64,000 nucleotides of DNA from an uncultured Paraprevotella sp. (GTDB lineage Bacteria; Bacteroidota; Bacteroidia; Bacteroidales; Bacteroidaceae), in contig CALULQ010000012.1 in the NCBI GenBank assembly GCA_944321525.1, forward strand, positions 1-64,000. The letters run 5' to 3'. The position numbers were made by a program, and so were the translations under genes. Below, piece by piece: positions 46,612 through 53,672 of this stretch. A model generated the notes under the pieces. That model was given only the letters and a program-made list of their open reading frames with translations. It made no database searches and was not told the DNA's origin. Each line of letters starts with the position of its first letter. The first letter of the stretch is position 1.

Positions 46612-47592
46612 TTAAATGGAGAGTTCGTTCAGGATGCGGATGAGGCTTTTGTCGATGGGCTTGTCGGTTTTTATGGCCTCAATGAATGGGATGTAGACGA
46701 TTTGGTCATTGTGGATGCCAATCATGACGTTGCGTTGCCCTTCTAATAAAGCTTGTATAGCTCCGTCGCCTAATCGGCTGGCCAGAATACGGTCGTAGGC
46801 ACTGGGGGAGCCGCCTCGTTGCAGATGTCCCAAGATGGATACCCTGACATCGTATTGCGGATATTCTTTTTCCACCCGTTTGGCGTAGTGTAAAGCTCCT
46901 TTGTCTTTGTTGCTTTCCGATACGATGACGATACTACTGTTCTTGGTCTTTCGGAATCCTCGGTTAATGAATGTTTCCAATTGATCAGCGTCGGTGCGGT
47001 CTTCCGGAATAATTGCCGCTTCCGCTCCGGCTGCCACTGCACTATATTGTGCGAGGAATCCGGCGTCGCGCCCCATAACCTCGACGAAGAAAAGGCGGTC
47101 GTGCGAGGTGGCTGTGTCGCGGATTTTGTCCACGCATTCCACGATGGTGTTCAGTGCCGTGTCATATCCTATGGTAGCATCCGTGCCGTAGAGGTCGTTG
47201 TCAATGGTGCCGGGCAGTCCGATGCAGGTGATGTCTTCATGTTCGTCGGCGAAGGTGCGCGCGCCAGTCAGTGAGCCGTCGCCTCCGATGATGACCAGAG
47301 CCGTTATGCGTTCTTTTCGTAGAGTTTCGTAAGCTTTTCTGCGTCCTTGGGAAGTCATGAAGTCCTTGCTCCGGGCAGTCTTTAGAATTGTGCCGCCGCG
47401 TTGTATGATATTGCTGACATCCTCGGTGTTCAGTTCTTTCACTTCACCGGCAATCAGGCCTTCATACCCCCTGTAGATACCTTTTATCTTAAGGCCGTTG
47501 AAGATTGCGCTGCGTGTTACGGCCCGGATTGCCGCATTCATTCCGGAGGCGTCTCCTCCGGAGGTCAGTATTCCGATATAATTTCCAGTCAT
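46612..47592 (-). CDS. pfkA: 6-phosphofructokinase, paralogue 2 (canonical GGDGS)
   Basis: A 326-residue PfkA-family enzyme, clearly related to the copy at 27038. It has [51 protein letters not shown] and [15 protein letters not shown]. Unlike paralogue 1 it keeps the metal-binding Asp in [10 protein letters not shown]. In the first loop it has GGDAS where paralogue 1 has GGDAP. Its codons are AT-richer than those of paralogue 1, and it is transcribed with a ferritin-like gene 33 bp upstream. The two PfkAs may serve different energy states or be differently regulated; sequence alone cannot tell. Confidence 0.94.
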   Translation of the reverse strand: MTGNYIGILTSGGDASGMNAAIRAVTRSAIFNGLKIKGIYRGYEGLIAGEVKELNTEDVSNIIQRGGTILKTARSKDFMTSQGRRKAYETLRKERITALVIIGGDGSLTGARTFADEHEDITCIGLPGTIDNDLYGTDATIGYDTALNTIVECVDKIRDTATSHDRLFFVEVMGRDAGFLAQYSAVAAGAEAAIIPEDRTDADQLETFINRGFRKTKNSSIVIVSESNKDKGALHYAKRVEKEYPQYDVRVSILGHLQRGGSPSAYDRILASRLGDGAIQALLEGQRNVMIGIHNDQIVYIPFIEAIKTDKPIDKSLIRILNELSI

Positions 47593-47625
47593 AATGTCTT
47601 TGTCGTTTAGTTGGTCGTTTGTGGG

Positions 47626-48075
47626 TTATTCGGGAAGTCTCCGCTGGCTTTCTTCGGCTAAAATATGCATCAGTTCGAGCAGGATGTTGCCGATATAGGG
47701 GCGGTCGTCATAGAGATGGCGGATGCTGGTGTAAAGGTCTTTGTCAAGGTAGTGTACGGCAAAGAGGAAACTCTTGACATCCCGTTGTACGTTCTGTTCT
47801 TGTTCGACGAGCCGGTTGAGTGCTTCCGTGGAGTTCCGCCATTCCGGCATGTGTCCTTCTTGGGGAGCGATGTCGGTTGTCCCTCCTTGGTGGTAGAGGA
47901 GGTGCATGATGGCGTGCACACGTTCCATGTTGCCTCGTGATTGCAGTTGAAGCCATGAACTAAGAACGGGAAAGCCATTCCGTTCGAAGAACACTTGCAT
48001 GGCAAGGTATAGGTTGGAAGACCAGATTTCCGTGTTGATTAGCTTGTTCATGGCGTTTTCGATTTGCTTGTCCAT
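47626..48075 (-). CDS. Divergent ferritin-like protein
   Basis: A 149-residue four-helix protein resembling bacterial non-haem ferritin. The first helix NTEIWSSNLYLAMQVFFERN corresponds to the ferritin TAELWSANLYLAM block with its first ferroxidase Glu. The second helix has NMERVHAIMHLLYHQGG, keeping the E..H ligand pair. A third Glu occurs in RLVEQEQNVQRDVKSF. The loop and C-terminal helix differ clearly from standard Bacteroides FtnA (TTDIAPQEGHMPEW). Iron storage is possible but ferroxidase activity may be altered. It lies between the second pfkA and an unknown gene, all on one strand. Confidence 0.72.
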   Translation of the reverse strand: MDKQIENAMNKLINTEIWSSNLYLAMQVFFERNGFPVLSSWLQLQSRGNMERVHAIMHLLYHQGGTTDIAPQEGHMPEWRNSTEALNRLVEQEQNVQRDVKSFLFAVHYLDKDLYTSIRHLYDDRPYIGNILLELMHILAEESQRRLPE

Positions 48076-48092
48076 AAGAATATATTTAAATG

Positions 48093-48392
48093 TTAAGGTC
48101 TTGTCGGGGCTTTGTCTGCCTGTTCTGTGGTTGGAGGAATGTCGGGGGTGTCGTCCAACAATGCCAATAGCAAGTCTATTTCGTCTTCTATCAGTTCTAT
48201 TTTGTTCATCATTTTATGTGAAGAATCCATGTCAATGGCATCCTTGATGCTTTTGACATCCTGGCATAACGAAATGAGCTTGAGCCACAAATCTTCCCTG
48301 TTATCGTGGGGCAAATTGTATTCTTTCATGAAATGGGAAAGTATATGGGTTGTAATGAAGGATTGGCATGTAATTTGTATGTAACTTCCCAT
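48093..48392 (-). CDS. Hypothetical helical protein, first gene of the AT-rich block
   Basis: A 99-residue protein I do not recognise: MGSYIQITCQSFITTHILSH, then a long amphipathic helix region (LWLKLISLCQDVKSIKDAID, MMNKIELIEDEIDLLLALLD) and a Thr/Pro-rich tail. No signal peptide or membrane segment. It ends 17 bp before the ferritin-like gene, so the two are probably co-transcribed, possibly with pfkA. A strong minus-strand promoter at 48709-48739 could give it a 310-nt leader containing the long stem at 48474-48547. Confidence 0.6.
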   Translation of the reverse strand: MGSYIQITCQSFITTHILSHFMKEYNLPHDNREDLWLKLISLCQDVKSIKDAIDMDSSHKMMNKIELIEDEIDLLLALLDDTPDIPPTTEQADKAPTRP

Positions 48393-48473
48393 GTATTTGT
48401 TTTCATTGCTTTTAGAGCTTAAAGTACAACCTCCTCCCCAAGGGTCGTGTTTGTTCTTTGGTTACATGGTTAA

Positions 48474-48589
48474 ACGTGGGGAACTTTAGTATTATCGTTC
48501 AGAAGTATCCCCATACTCAACAACAAATAATACATAAAGCCCCACGTCTATTTGATATATAGCATTCCCCGCAAGGGAATGCTTTTTTT
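48474..48589 (+). ncRNA. Candidate structured RNA with terminator
   Basis: A long stem: ACGTGGGG (48474-48481), CTTTA (48484-48488) and GTATTAT (48489-48495) pair in order with ATAATAC (48527-48533), TAAAG (48535-48539) and CCCCACGT (48540-48547). An inner hairpin AGTAT-CCCC-ATACT caps it. Thirteen bases later AGCATTCCC/GGGAATGCT (48561-48583) is followed by six T, an intrinsic terminator on the plus strand. No ORF fits. The plus-strand promoter is weak (TTCTTTG near 48454). The same stem would also form in a minus-strand leader, so the strand is uncertain. Confidence 0.6.
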
Positions 48590-48708
48590 AGTATATATCT
48601 ATAGTCCGCAGAGCGTTTCTGTATATCCATTGTTGTTGTGAGAAATTGGGGATTTCCTGAACTTGGATAATGCCAAAACGCTTGCCATGGCCCTCTCTTA
48701 GGGCTATG

Positions 48709-48739
48709 CAAATATAGTGAATTTCGGATAAGCGGCAAA
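48709..48739 (-). promoter_or_regulatory. Minus-strand promoter upstream of the structured region
   Basis: On the minus strand TTTG (48736-48739), 19 bp, then TATATTTG (48709-48716). It would transcribe through the structured region toward the unknown gene at 48392. No convincing ORF lies in the first 300 nt. Confidence 0.65.
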
Positions 48740-48808
48740 TAATATTCGGATTTATTTTTTTATTGATGTTAGTCTCTGCTTCCTTTCTGTACTCTGTGGA
48801 CGGGCGGT

Positions 48809-48908
48809 TTGCGGAGTTCCGGATTGTACTTGCCGCAAGGCACTCGAGTACTCTGCGGCAAGTACTCGAGTACTCTCCGCAGAGTACGCTGGCGGACTCC
48901 GCACGGCG
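48809..48908. repeat. Dispersed palindromic element, copy C (expanded)
   Basis: Arms TTGCGGAGTTCCGGATT and GGCGGACTCCGCACGGCG enclose an enlarged 62-bp core from GTAC at 48826 to GTAC at 48887. The extra 22 bp repeat the CACTCGAGTACTCTGCGGCA unit, so the centre is duplicated relative to the other copies. It lies upstream of the MGMT-like gene. Confidence 0.83.
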
Positions 48909-49035
48909 GGGTGGGGCAAAGGGCACGGACGTGGCCGGACATGCCCTTCGACGGATGTTTTTTGGGCGAGTTTGTGAGGCGGGCGAGGGAAAAAGCGGTA
49001 TTTTTGTCCCGCGAGAATTTATTTGTCAAAAGAGT

Positions 49036-49362
49036 ATGGGAAAAAACACAGTCGATGTTGCCGTATTCCGGCAGCAGGTGTACGATGTGGTGGCAGCCAT
49101 TCCCCGCGGGAAGGTGCTGGCCTATGGCGATGTGGCCTGGCTGGCCGGCCGTCCGCGCCATGCCCGTCTGGTGGGGCGCTTGTTGGGCGACGCGCCGCCG
49201 GACCGGGGCTTGCCTTGCCACCGCGTGGTGAACAGCGCGGGGCGGACGGCCCCGCATTGGCCCGGGCAGGTGGAGTGGCTGAAGGCCGAAGGCGTCGTGT
49301 TCCGCCCCAACGGGTGCGTGGACATGAAAGCCTGCCGGTGGAGCATGGACGTGGCCGACTGA
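49036..49362 (+). CDS. MGMT-family DNA base-repair or alkyltransferase-like protein
   Basis: A 108-residue protein corresponding to the DNA-binding/active-site domain of O6-alkylguanine alkyltransferases, without the N-terminal domain. HTH-like IPRGKVLAYGDVAWLAGRPR with Arg finger, then LPCHRVVNSAGRTA: the PCHR motif retains the Cys nucleophile, unlike Trp-containing Atl proteins. It may repair alkylated guanine directly or flag lesions for excision repair. Met at 49036 (MGKNTVDVAVFRQQVYDVVA) starts the domain; a longer frame runs through the palindromic repeat and is not credible. A TATTTTTG minus-7 box is at 48999-49006. Confidence 0.87.
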   Translation: MGKNTVDVAVFRQQVYDVVAAIPRGKVLAYGDVAWLAGRPRHARLVGRLLGDAPPDRGLPCHRVVNSAGRTAPHWPGQVEWLKAEGVVFRPNGCVDMKACRWSMDVAD

Positions 49363-49373
49363 CAAACCGCGGT

Positions 49374-49919
49374 TCAGTCCAGCCGTCCGATGGCTTTCAG
49401 CAGGTTGCGGCGCGTGGCCCGCATGCCGGCCGGCAGCAGGTCTGTCTCCAGGCTGTCGAGCACCGTTTGCAGCTCGGCCCGCAGTTCGGCGAAGGGCTTG
49501 CATTGCTCGTAGGCCAGCTTCATGCAAAGGCACCTCACGGCGGTCGGTTCGTGTGCGGCGCAGATGCCGTCCATGCAGAAGTTGAAGAAGTCCGTGCGGA
49601 ACCGTTCGGGCGGGAACGGCTGGCGGAGCAGCAGCGACAGCAACAGCCGGCGCAGCCGGGCGTCGGGCGTCCGCATGGCCTCGTCGGCCAGTGCGTCGTG
49701 CTTGTCGTGGAGCCATTCGTCGGTGTGCCGGTCGAAGTGGCAGAAGACCCATGCGGCCTGTGCCGCCATGCACTTGTCTTCGTCGAAGAGCAGTCGGTAG
49801 AGCGCCCGCTTCATCGGTTCGTCCTCCGTGCCTTGCGCGCGGTAGGCGATTTCTAACAGGTCGTCTTCCTTCAGTTTCCCCGCAAGTCTTTCGCGGAGTG
49901 TGTTCAATGGGTGTTTCAT
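49374..49919 (-). CDS. Hypothetical HEAT-like helical protein
   Basis: A 181-residue soluble, wholly helical protein without signal peptide. Repeated two-helix units (MKRALYRLLFDEDKCMAAQA, LRRLLLSLLLRQPFPPERFR, AVRCLCMKLAYEQCKPFAEL) suggest a HEAT/ARM-like solenoid. I do not recognise a named family; similar proteins occur in Bacteroidetes as conserved hypotheticals. It is convergent with the MGMT-like gene (12-bp gap) and lies downstream of the ECF/barrel pair on the same strand with its own 126-bp leader region. Confidence 0.65.
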   Translation of the reverse strand: MKHPLNTLRERLAGKLKEDDLLEIAYRAQGTEDEPMKRALYRLLFDEDKCMAAQAAWVFCHFDRHTDEWLHDKHDALADEAMRTPDARLRRLLLSLLLRQPFPPERFRTDFFNFCMDGICAAHEPTAVRCLCMKLAYEQCKPFAELRAELQTVLDSLETDLLPAGMRATRRNLLKAIGRLD

Positions 49920-50045
49920 GTCAGTCTTCTTATGTTGGGTTTCCTGATGCGTCCTTTGGGGGGAACACGAAGATACGCAAAAGGCGGATGCGGAACAAGG
50001 GGTTGTCGTCCGGCGGTGGAGTTTATGTGCCGTCCGGCTTGGTTC

Positions 50046-51302
50046 TCAGTTGTCTTTCCCGAAGGTGAACCGGACGCCCAGATTCAGGTTGAAGTTGAGC
50101 GGCTTCTCCTTGTAGATGGTTTCGAGGTCCGAACTGTCGTCGAAGTAGTAGCTGATGCCCGGTTCCGCATAAAGCCCGATGCCCGACGCCAGGTCGTATT
50201 GCAGTCCGGCGCCGATGTTGGCCGAGAGCTGGAAAGGCTTGGAACCGATGCTTTCCGTTTCCGTGGCCTGCACCTGGCCGTCGATGACGAACTCTTTCTC
50301 CGTCTTTCCCGCCACGCATTTCTCGGCCAGCAAACCGGCCGAGGCATAAAGCCCGAGGCGCTTCCACGAGAAGGCGCGGCACTTCAGGTTGAGCGGAATG
50401 CCCACATAGTGCAAGGCCTGCTTCCCGTTGAAGTAATGGTTCTGGCTGCCTTCTCTCACGTCGGAGGCGAGCCAGGTGTAGGTCAGTCCCGTGCCGATTT
50501 CCAGCCGCGTGTTCAGCCGGTAGGCCATCGAGATGCCGGTCCGGACGGGCAGTTTGTGGCTGATGTGCCGTTCCGTGTCTTCCCCTTGGTTGAAAAGGAG
50601 TATGCCCAGCGTGGGACTGTCCCTCCACGTGGCATGGGCGGGCCCCGTGGCATTCAGGGTGGCCGTCCCCATGGATTTGCCGTGCAACGAGGCGCTCAGC
50701 CCTCCGGCGGTGAAGGCGCTGAGGGAAACGCGCCCGGATTTCCTTTTGCCGGGCGTGGCTTGTGCGACGAGGCGTTTTGCCGGTGGCGGTGTCCTTTGCG
50801 GCTTTTCCTTGTCGGCCGGTTGCTTCCGTCGGGATGGCGGCGTGGCGCATCCGTCGGCAGGCATTCTTTCAGGCCGCGGCGCTTCCTTTTCTTCCATGCG
50901 TTGCCCGGTCCCGTAGCCCTCTCCGGCCTGCGCCTTGGGGCGCGTCCCGTTTTTGCGGACCGGGGTTGCCGGGCTTGCGGCCGGTGGCGTGGCGGGCACG
51001 AGAGGCCGTGGCGCTATGCCGGTCGTCCCGGCTTGAAGGCAGAGGGCGGGCGCAGGACGTTGGGGCGCCCGGCCCCCGTCGTTTCTTATGTAAAGGCTGA
51101 TGCCGCCGATGAATGCCAGCACGACGGCAGCCGCGGCCGCGGCACATTTCGTCCACGGCCGCAGGAGCGGGGCGTGCCTCCGTGCTGCTCCCGATGCACC
51201 TTGCGGCATCCGTGCCTGAATGCTCTCCCAGAGTCTGTCTGGTTCATCGGTTTCGTATCCGGCCATCCGGTCGTGTATGTCTTTGAGCCACTTGTCTTTC
51301 AT
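50046..51302 (-). CDS. ECF partner: inner-membrane anchor fused to an outer-membrane beta-barrel domain
   Basis: A 418-residue protein with a cytoplasmic N-terminus (1-50, MKDKWLKDIHDRMAGYETDE, resembling anti-sigma tails), one membrane helix (53-72, CAAAAAAVVLAFIGGISLYI), a Pro/Lys/Arg-rich linker (75-190) and a C-terminal beta-barrel of the OM-beta-brl (PorT-like) type (190-418, ending in LNFNLNLGVRFTFGKDN). Its ATG overlaps the stop of the ECF sigma gene (ATGA). Having both an inner-membrane helix and a barrel suggests a periplasm-spanning signal protein or later cleavage. It is likely the regulator of the adjacent sigma factor. Confidence 0.8.
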   Translation of the reverse strand: MKDKWLKDIHDRMAGYETDEPDRLWESIQARMPQGASGAARRHAPLLRPWTKCAAAAAAVVLAFIGGISLYIRNDGGRAPQRPAPALCLQAGTTGIAPRPLVPATPPAASPATPVRKNGTRPKAQAGEGYGTGQRMEEKEAPRPERMPADGCATPPSRRKQPADKEKPQRTPPPAKRLVAQATPGKRKSGRVSLSAFTAGGLSASLHGKSMGTATLNATGPAHATWRDSPTLGILLFNQGEDTERHISHKLPVRTGISMAYRLNTRLEIGTGLTYTWLASDVREGSQNHYFNGKQALHYVGIPLNLKCRAFSWKRLGLYASAGLLAEKCVAGKTEKEFVIDGQVQATETESIGSKPFQLSANIGAGLQYDLASGIGLYAEPGISYYFDDSSDLETIYKEKPLNFNLNLGVRFTFGKDN

Positions 51303-51874
51303 ATGGATTGGGATTGATGTTGTCTGTATTGCTTAAGTTTGTCGGCCAGCATCGCTTTGGCACGATGGAACTGCGAGGCCGATGTGCTTTCCGCGATGTG
51401 GAGCAACCGGGCGATTTCCTTGTGCTTCTTTCCCTCGACGACATGGAGGTTGAAGATGGTGCGGTATCCGTCGGGCAGTTCCCTGATCATGCGGTATATG
51501 GCGTCGGTGGGGATGTCCTCCGTGTCGGGGTCTTCGTCGGTCGGTTCCGCGTCCTGCCTGTTGAGTTCCGTGAATTCCAGCCGTCCGCTTTTCCTGATGA
51601 ACTTCAGCGTTTCGTTGAGGGTGATTTTGGCCATCCATCCTTTCAGCGAGCCCGGGCCTTGGTAGGTGAACGACGCGATGGAGGAGAAAATCTTCAGGAA
51701 GCAGTCCTGCAGCACGTCCCGGAGGTCTTCGTCGCAGGCAATATAGCGCGAGGCTATGGCAGAAAGGTATCTGACATGGCTTCTGTATAGTGCTTGCGCA
51801 GCCGCGGCGTCGCCGCGTTGGATGCCCCGAAGCATTTCTTGTTCGTTGTCGTTCTCTGTCTTGCGGTCTTCCAT
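51299..51874 (-). CDS. ECF-type RNA polymerase sigma factor
   Basis: A 191-residue sigma-70 family protein. Region 2 lies at about residues 20-90 (YLSAIASRYIACDEDLRDVL, QDCFLKIFSSIASF, LKGWMAKITLNETLKFIRKS). Region 4 lies at about 120-180 (IRELPDGYRTIFNLHVVEGK, KHKEIARLLHIAESTSASQF). Met at 51874 (MEDRKTENDNEQEMLRGIQR) was chosen over a longer frame because the homology begins just after it. It overlaps the barrel-partner gene by 4 bp, so sigma and partner are made in fixed ratio. Targets are unknown; the NigD-like gene upstream and peptide/metzincin genes beyond it are neighbours. Confidence 0.9.
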   Translation of the reverse strand: MEDRKTENDNEQEMLRGIQRGDAAAAQALYRSHVRYLSAIASRYIACDEDLRDVLQDCFLKIFSSIASFTYQGPGSLKGWMAKITLNETLKFIRKSGRLEFTELNRQDAEPTDEDPDTEDIPTDAIYRMIRELPDGYRTIFNLHVVEGKKHKEIARLLHIAESTSASQFHRAKAMLADKLKQYRQHQSQSI

Positions 51875-52162
51875 GTTCTTTTTCAGGGATGAGGCTGAAA
51901 GGACTGCCGGGCGTCGGATGTCCATCCTGGCCGAGAGGGGCAATGCTGGTTGCGGTGGAGTGCCTTCGCCCGTGCGCGTCCTTTCAGTCTTTCCTGCTAT
52001 GATGAGAGTGGCCTTGTGGCCCGTGGCGTGGGCGTATCGCTTCTTTTGTCGCCGCGAGGCGTTGCCGTGCGGCCCGGTGGCCGTCGGGTTGCAAAAATAG
52101 GCAAAAGTGGCTGTTCCACGTCCTGGTGCATTCCCGGTTTTAGGATTTGTTTCGAAAAGCGG

Positions 52163-52951
52163 TCAGCGGATGAGGAAACTGTTGAGGATTGCTGCTTCGT
52201 CGTTTCCCGTTTCGGCCGCCATCCGATTGTCGAACTCGCCCCGTGGCTTCTCGGTCCCCTCCGTTCCGTCCGACGGTCGTGCGCGGAAGCTGAATTCGGC
52301 GCTCTTCCGGCCGGAGAACGAGAGCCAGTTCAGTTTGACGCGCACGCAGGACAGGCTGTCCTGGTTCACCAGCCGGTTGAGGTCGAAGGCAATCAGGGCG
52401 TCTCCCATCGTGCCGCAAGTGTCTCCCAGCGCGTCGTGGCGCAGTTCCAGCTCGTAGGGGTTGTCGGGATTGGTTCCCGTCAACAGGTTGACGACGTGTG
52501 TCTGCCCGGGCCTTCCCCACAGCGTCCGGATGCGCAGGGTGAGGTAGCCATCTTCGGCGATGGTGACCCAGTCCCTGACGATTTCCACGGGGTCGTTCCC
52601 GTAGACGCTGTCGTTGTCCTCTCCCCGGCTGTCGGCGGGCATTTTGGTGCGGATGCTGTCCATCCAGTTGATGTGCACGTAGCGTCGGTTGCCGTGTCGG
52701 GTCTCGTCGGTGTAGTTCACCAAGGCCCTCACTTCCTTGTCGCCGTAGGGCGAGCGCGTGAAGTTGGTGGGATGGAGCGTGGTGGCCTCGTCCAGTTGCA
52801 GGAAGAAGGAGCCTCCTTCGGTGGGGCGCACCGTGACCAGCGCCGTGGGTTGCGACATGTAGCCGATTACATACTCGTCTTCCGAGCACGATGTCAGGGC
52901 GAGCGCCGCGGTCAAGACACTGCTGGCAAAAGTGATGATGTTTTTTCTCAT
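52163..52951 (-). CDS. NigD-like lipoprotein
   Basis: A 262-residue lipoprotein: signal MRKNIITFASSVLTAALALT with lipobox LTSC (Cys22). The mature protein is beta-rich and resembles NigD-like proteins (DUF of two beta domains; VTVRPTEGGSFFLQLDEAT, LVNYTDETRHGNRRYVHINW, WVTIAEDGYLTLRIRTLWG). NigD-like proteins are common in Bacteroides; the function is not settled. It is divergent from the peptide/metzincin locus across a 521-bp gap that holds repeat copy D and a promoter, and it lies upstream of the ECF pair on the same strand. The family call rests on pattern and composition. Confidence 0.72.
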   Translation of the reverse strand: MRKNIITFASSVLTAALALTSCSEDEYVIGYMSQPTALVTVRPTEGGSFFLQLDEATTLHPTNFTRSPYGDKEVRALVNYTDETRHGNRRYVHINWMDSIRTKMPADSRGEDNDSVYGNDPVEIVRDWVTIAEDGYLTLRIRTLWGRPGQTHVVNLLTGTNPDNPYELELRHDALGDTCGTMGDALIAFDLNRLVNQDSLSCVRVKLNWLSFSGRKSAEFSFRARPSDGTEGTEKPRGEFDNRMAAETGNDEAAILNSFLIR

Positions 52952-53113
52952 GTCGGTACGTTCTATTAGTGGTTGTTGCTATCCCAATAAATCCCGCGGG
53001 GGCGAGAACCTTGCACGTCCGGCTGTCGTTTTTTGTTTTTTTAAGAAGGCGGGCGACTTCTGCCGGGGACGCAGCCGGAACAGACGGTCGGCACCGGACG
53101 GCGGAACGATGCC

Positions 53114-53190
53114 TTGCGGAGTTCCGGATTGTACTCTGCGGCAAGTACTCGAGTACTCTCCGCAAAGTACGCTGGCGCGCTCCGCCCGAC
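53114..53190. repeat. Dispersed palindromic element, copy D
   Basis: Core 53131-53170 (GTAC to GTAC, centre AGTACTCGAGTACT) with arms TTGCGGAGTTCCGGATT and GCTGGCGCGCTCCGC. It lies between the divergent NigD-like and peptide genes. Apart from this and the promoter at 53383 I see nothing in the 521-bp gap. Confidence 0.84.
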
Positions 53191-53382
53191 GTGGCCGGGC
53201 ATTGGGCAGGGCCGGCCGTTCCCTTGCCCCCGTCATCCGGCCGACGGCTGTTCATCCAAGGACAAAAAAACGGTCGGACACGGGCCGCCCGCCACCATGT
53301 CAGAATCGGGCGGAAGGCGCTTCCCGCCGGCAGGTATGCGCTTCCCAAAAAAGGAAAAAGGTTATAAAAACAACTTAACAGG

Positions 53383-53414
53383 TTTTACGCGCAACGGTAA
53401 AGCATCTATCTTTG
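53383..53414 (+). promoter_or_regulatory. Promoter of the peptide/metzincin/propeller operon
   Basis: TTTT (53383-53386), exactly 20 bp, then TATCTTTG (53407-53414), an exact minus-7 box. The peptide ATG is 59 bp downstream. Confidence 0.72.
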
Positions 53415-53472
53415 TACCCGATACAAAAAAGGACTGCAGCCTGAATGTATATTCGTTCTATTACTTAACTTA

Positions 53473-53640
53473 ATGATGAAAATGATGAAAGGTAAAAAGA
53501 GAAGTTATGTGACTCCCGAAGTGAAAACCGTGCGCTTGGACGCCGTAGAATTCATGGCAGCTTCGGTGCAGGACAGTAAGGATTTCCACAATGGCGGCTA
53601 CTATGGCCGGGAAAGCGACCCTTGGAGCATTTGGGACTAA
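53473..53640 (+). CDS. 55-residue peptide leading the metzincin operon
   Basis: The frame encodes a basic start (MMKMMKGKKRSYVTPEVKTV), a middle RLDAVEFMAASVQDSKDFHN and an aromatic/Gly-rich end GGYYGRESDPWSIWD. It has no classical hydrophobic signal peptide. Bacteroidales genomes carry many small proteins of this style (K-K-x-Y-x-x-P-x-x-x-x-x, then variable tail), often before secreted-protein genes; none has a settled role that I know. It is the first gene after a good promoter and ends 32 bp before the metzincin gene. The EFMAAS segment followed by an acidic, Gly/Trp-rich tail could be a leader/core arrangement or a protease substrate; both are speculation. Confidence 0.7.
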   Translation: MMKMMKGKKRSYVTPEVKTVRLDAVEFMAASVQDSKDFHNGGYYGRESDPWSIWD

Positions 53641-53672
53641 AAAACAGTTATCTATCCACTAAAACCTTATTT

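Noticed and set aside
48517..48738. A 73-residue minus-strand frame over the structured RNA region
   Set aside because: It crosses the terminator hairpin and part of the long stem, has no recognisable features, and structure explains the sequence better.
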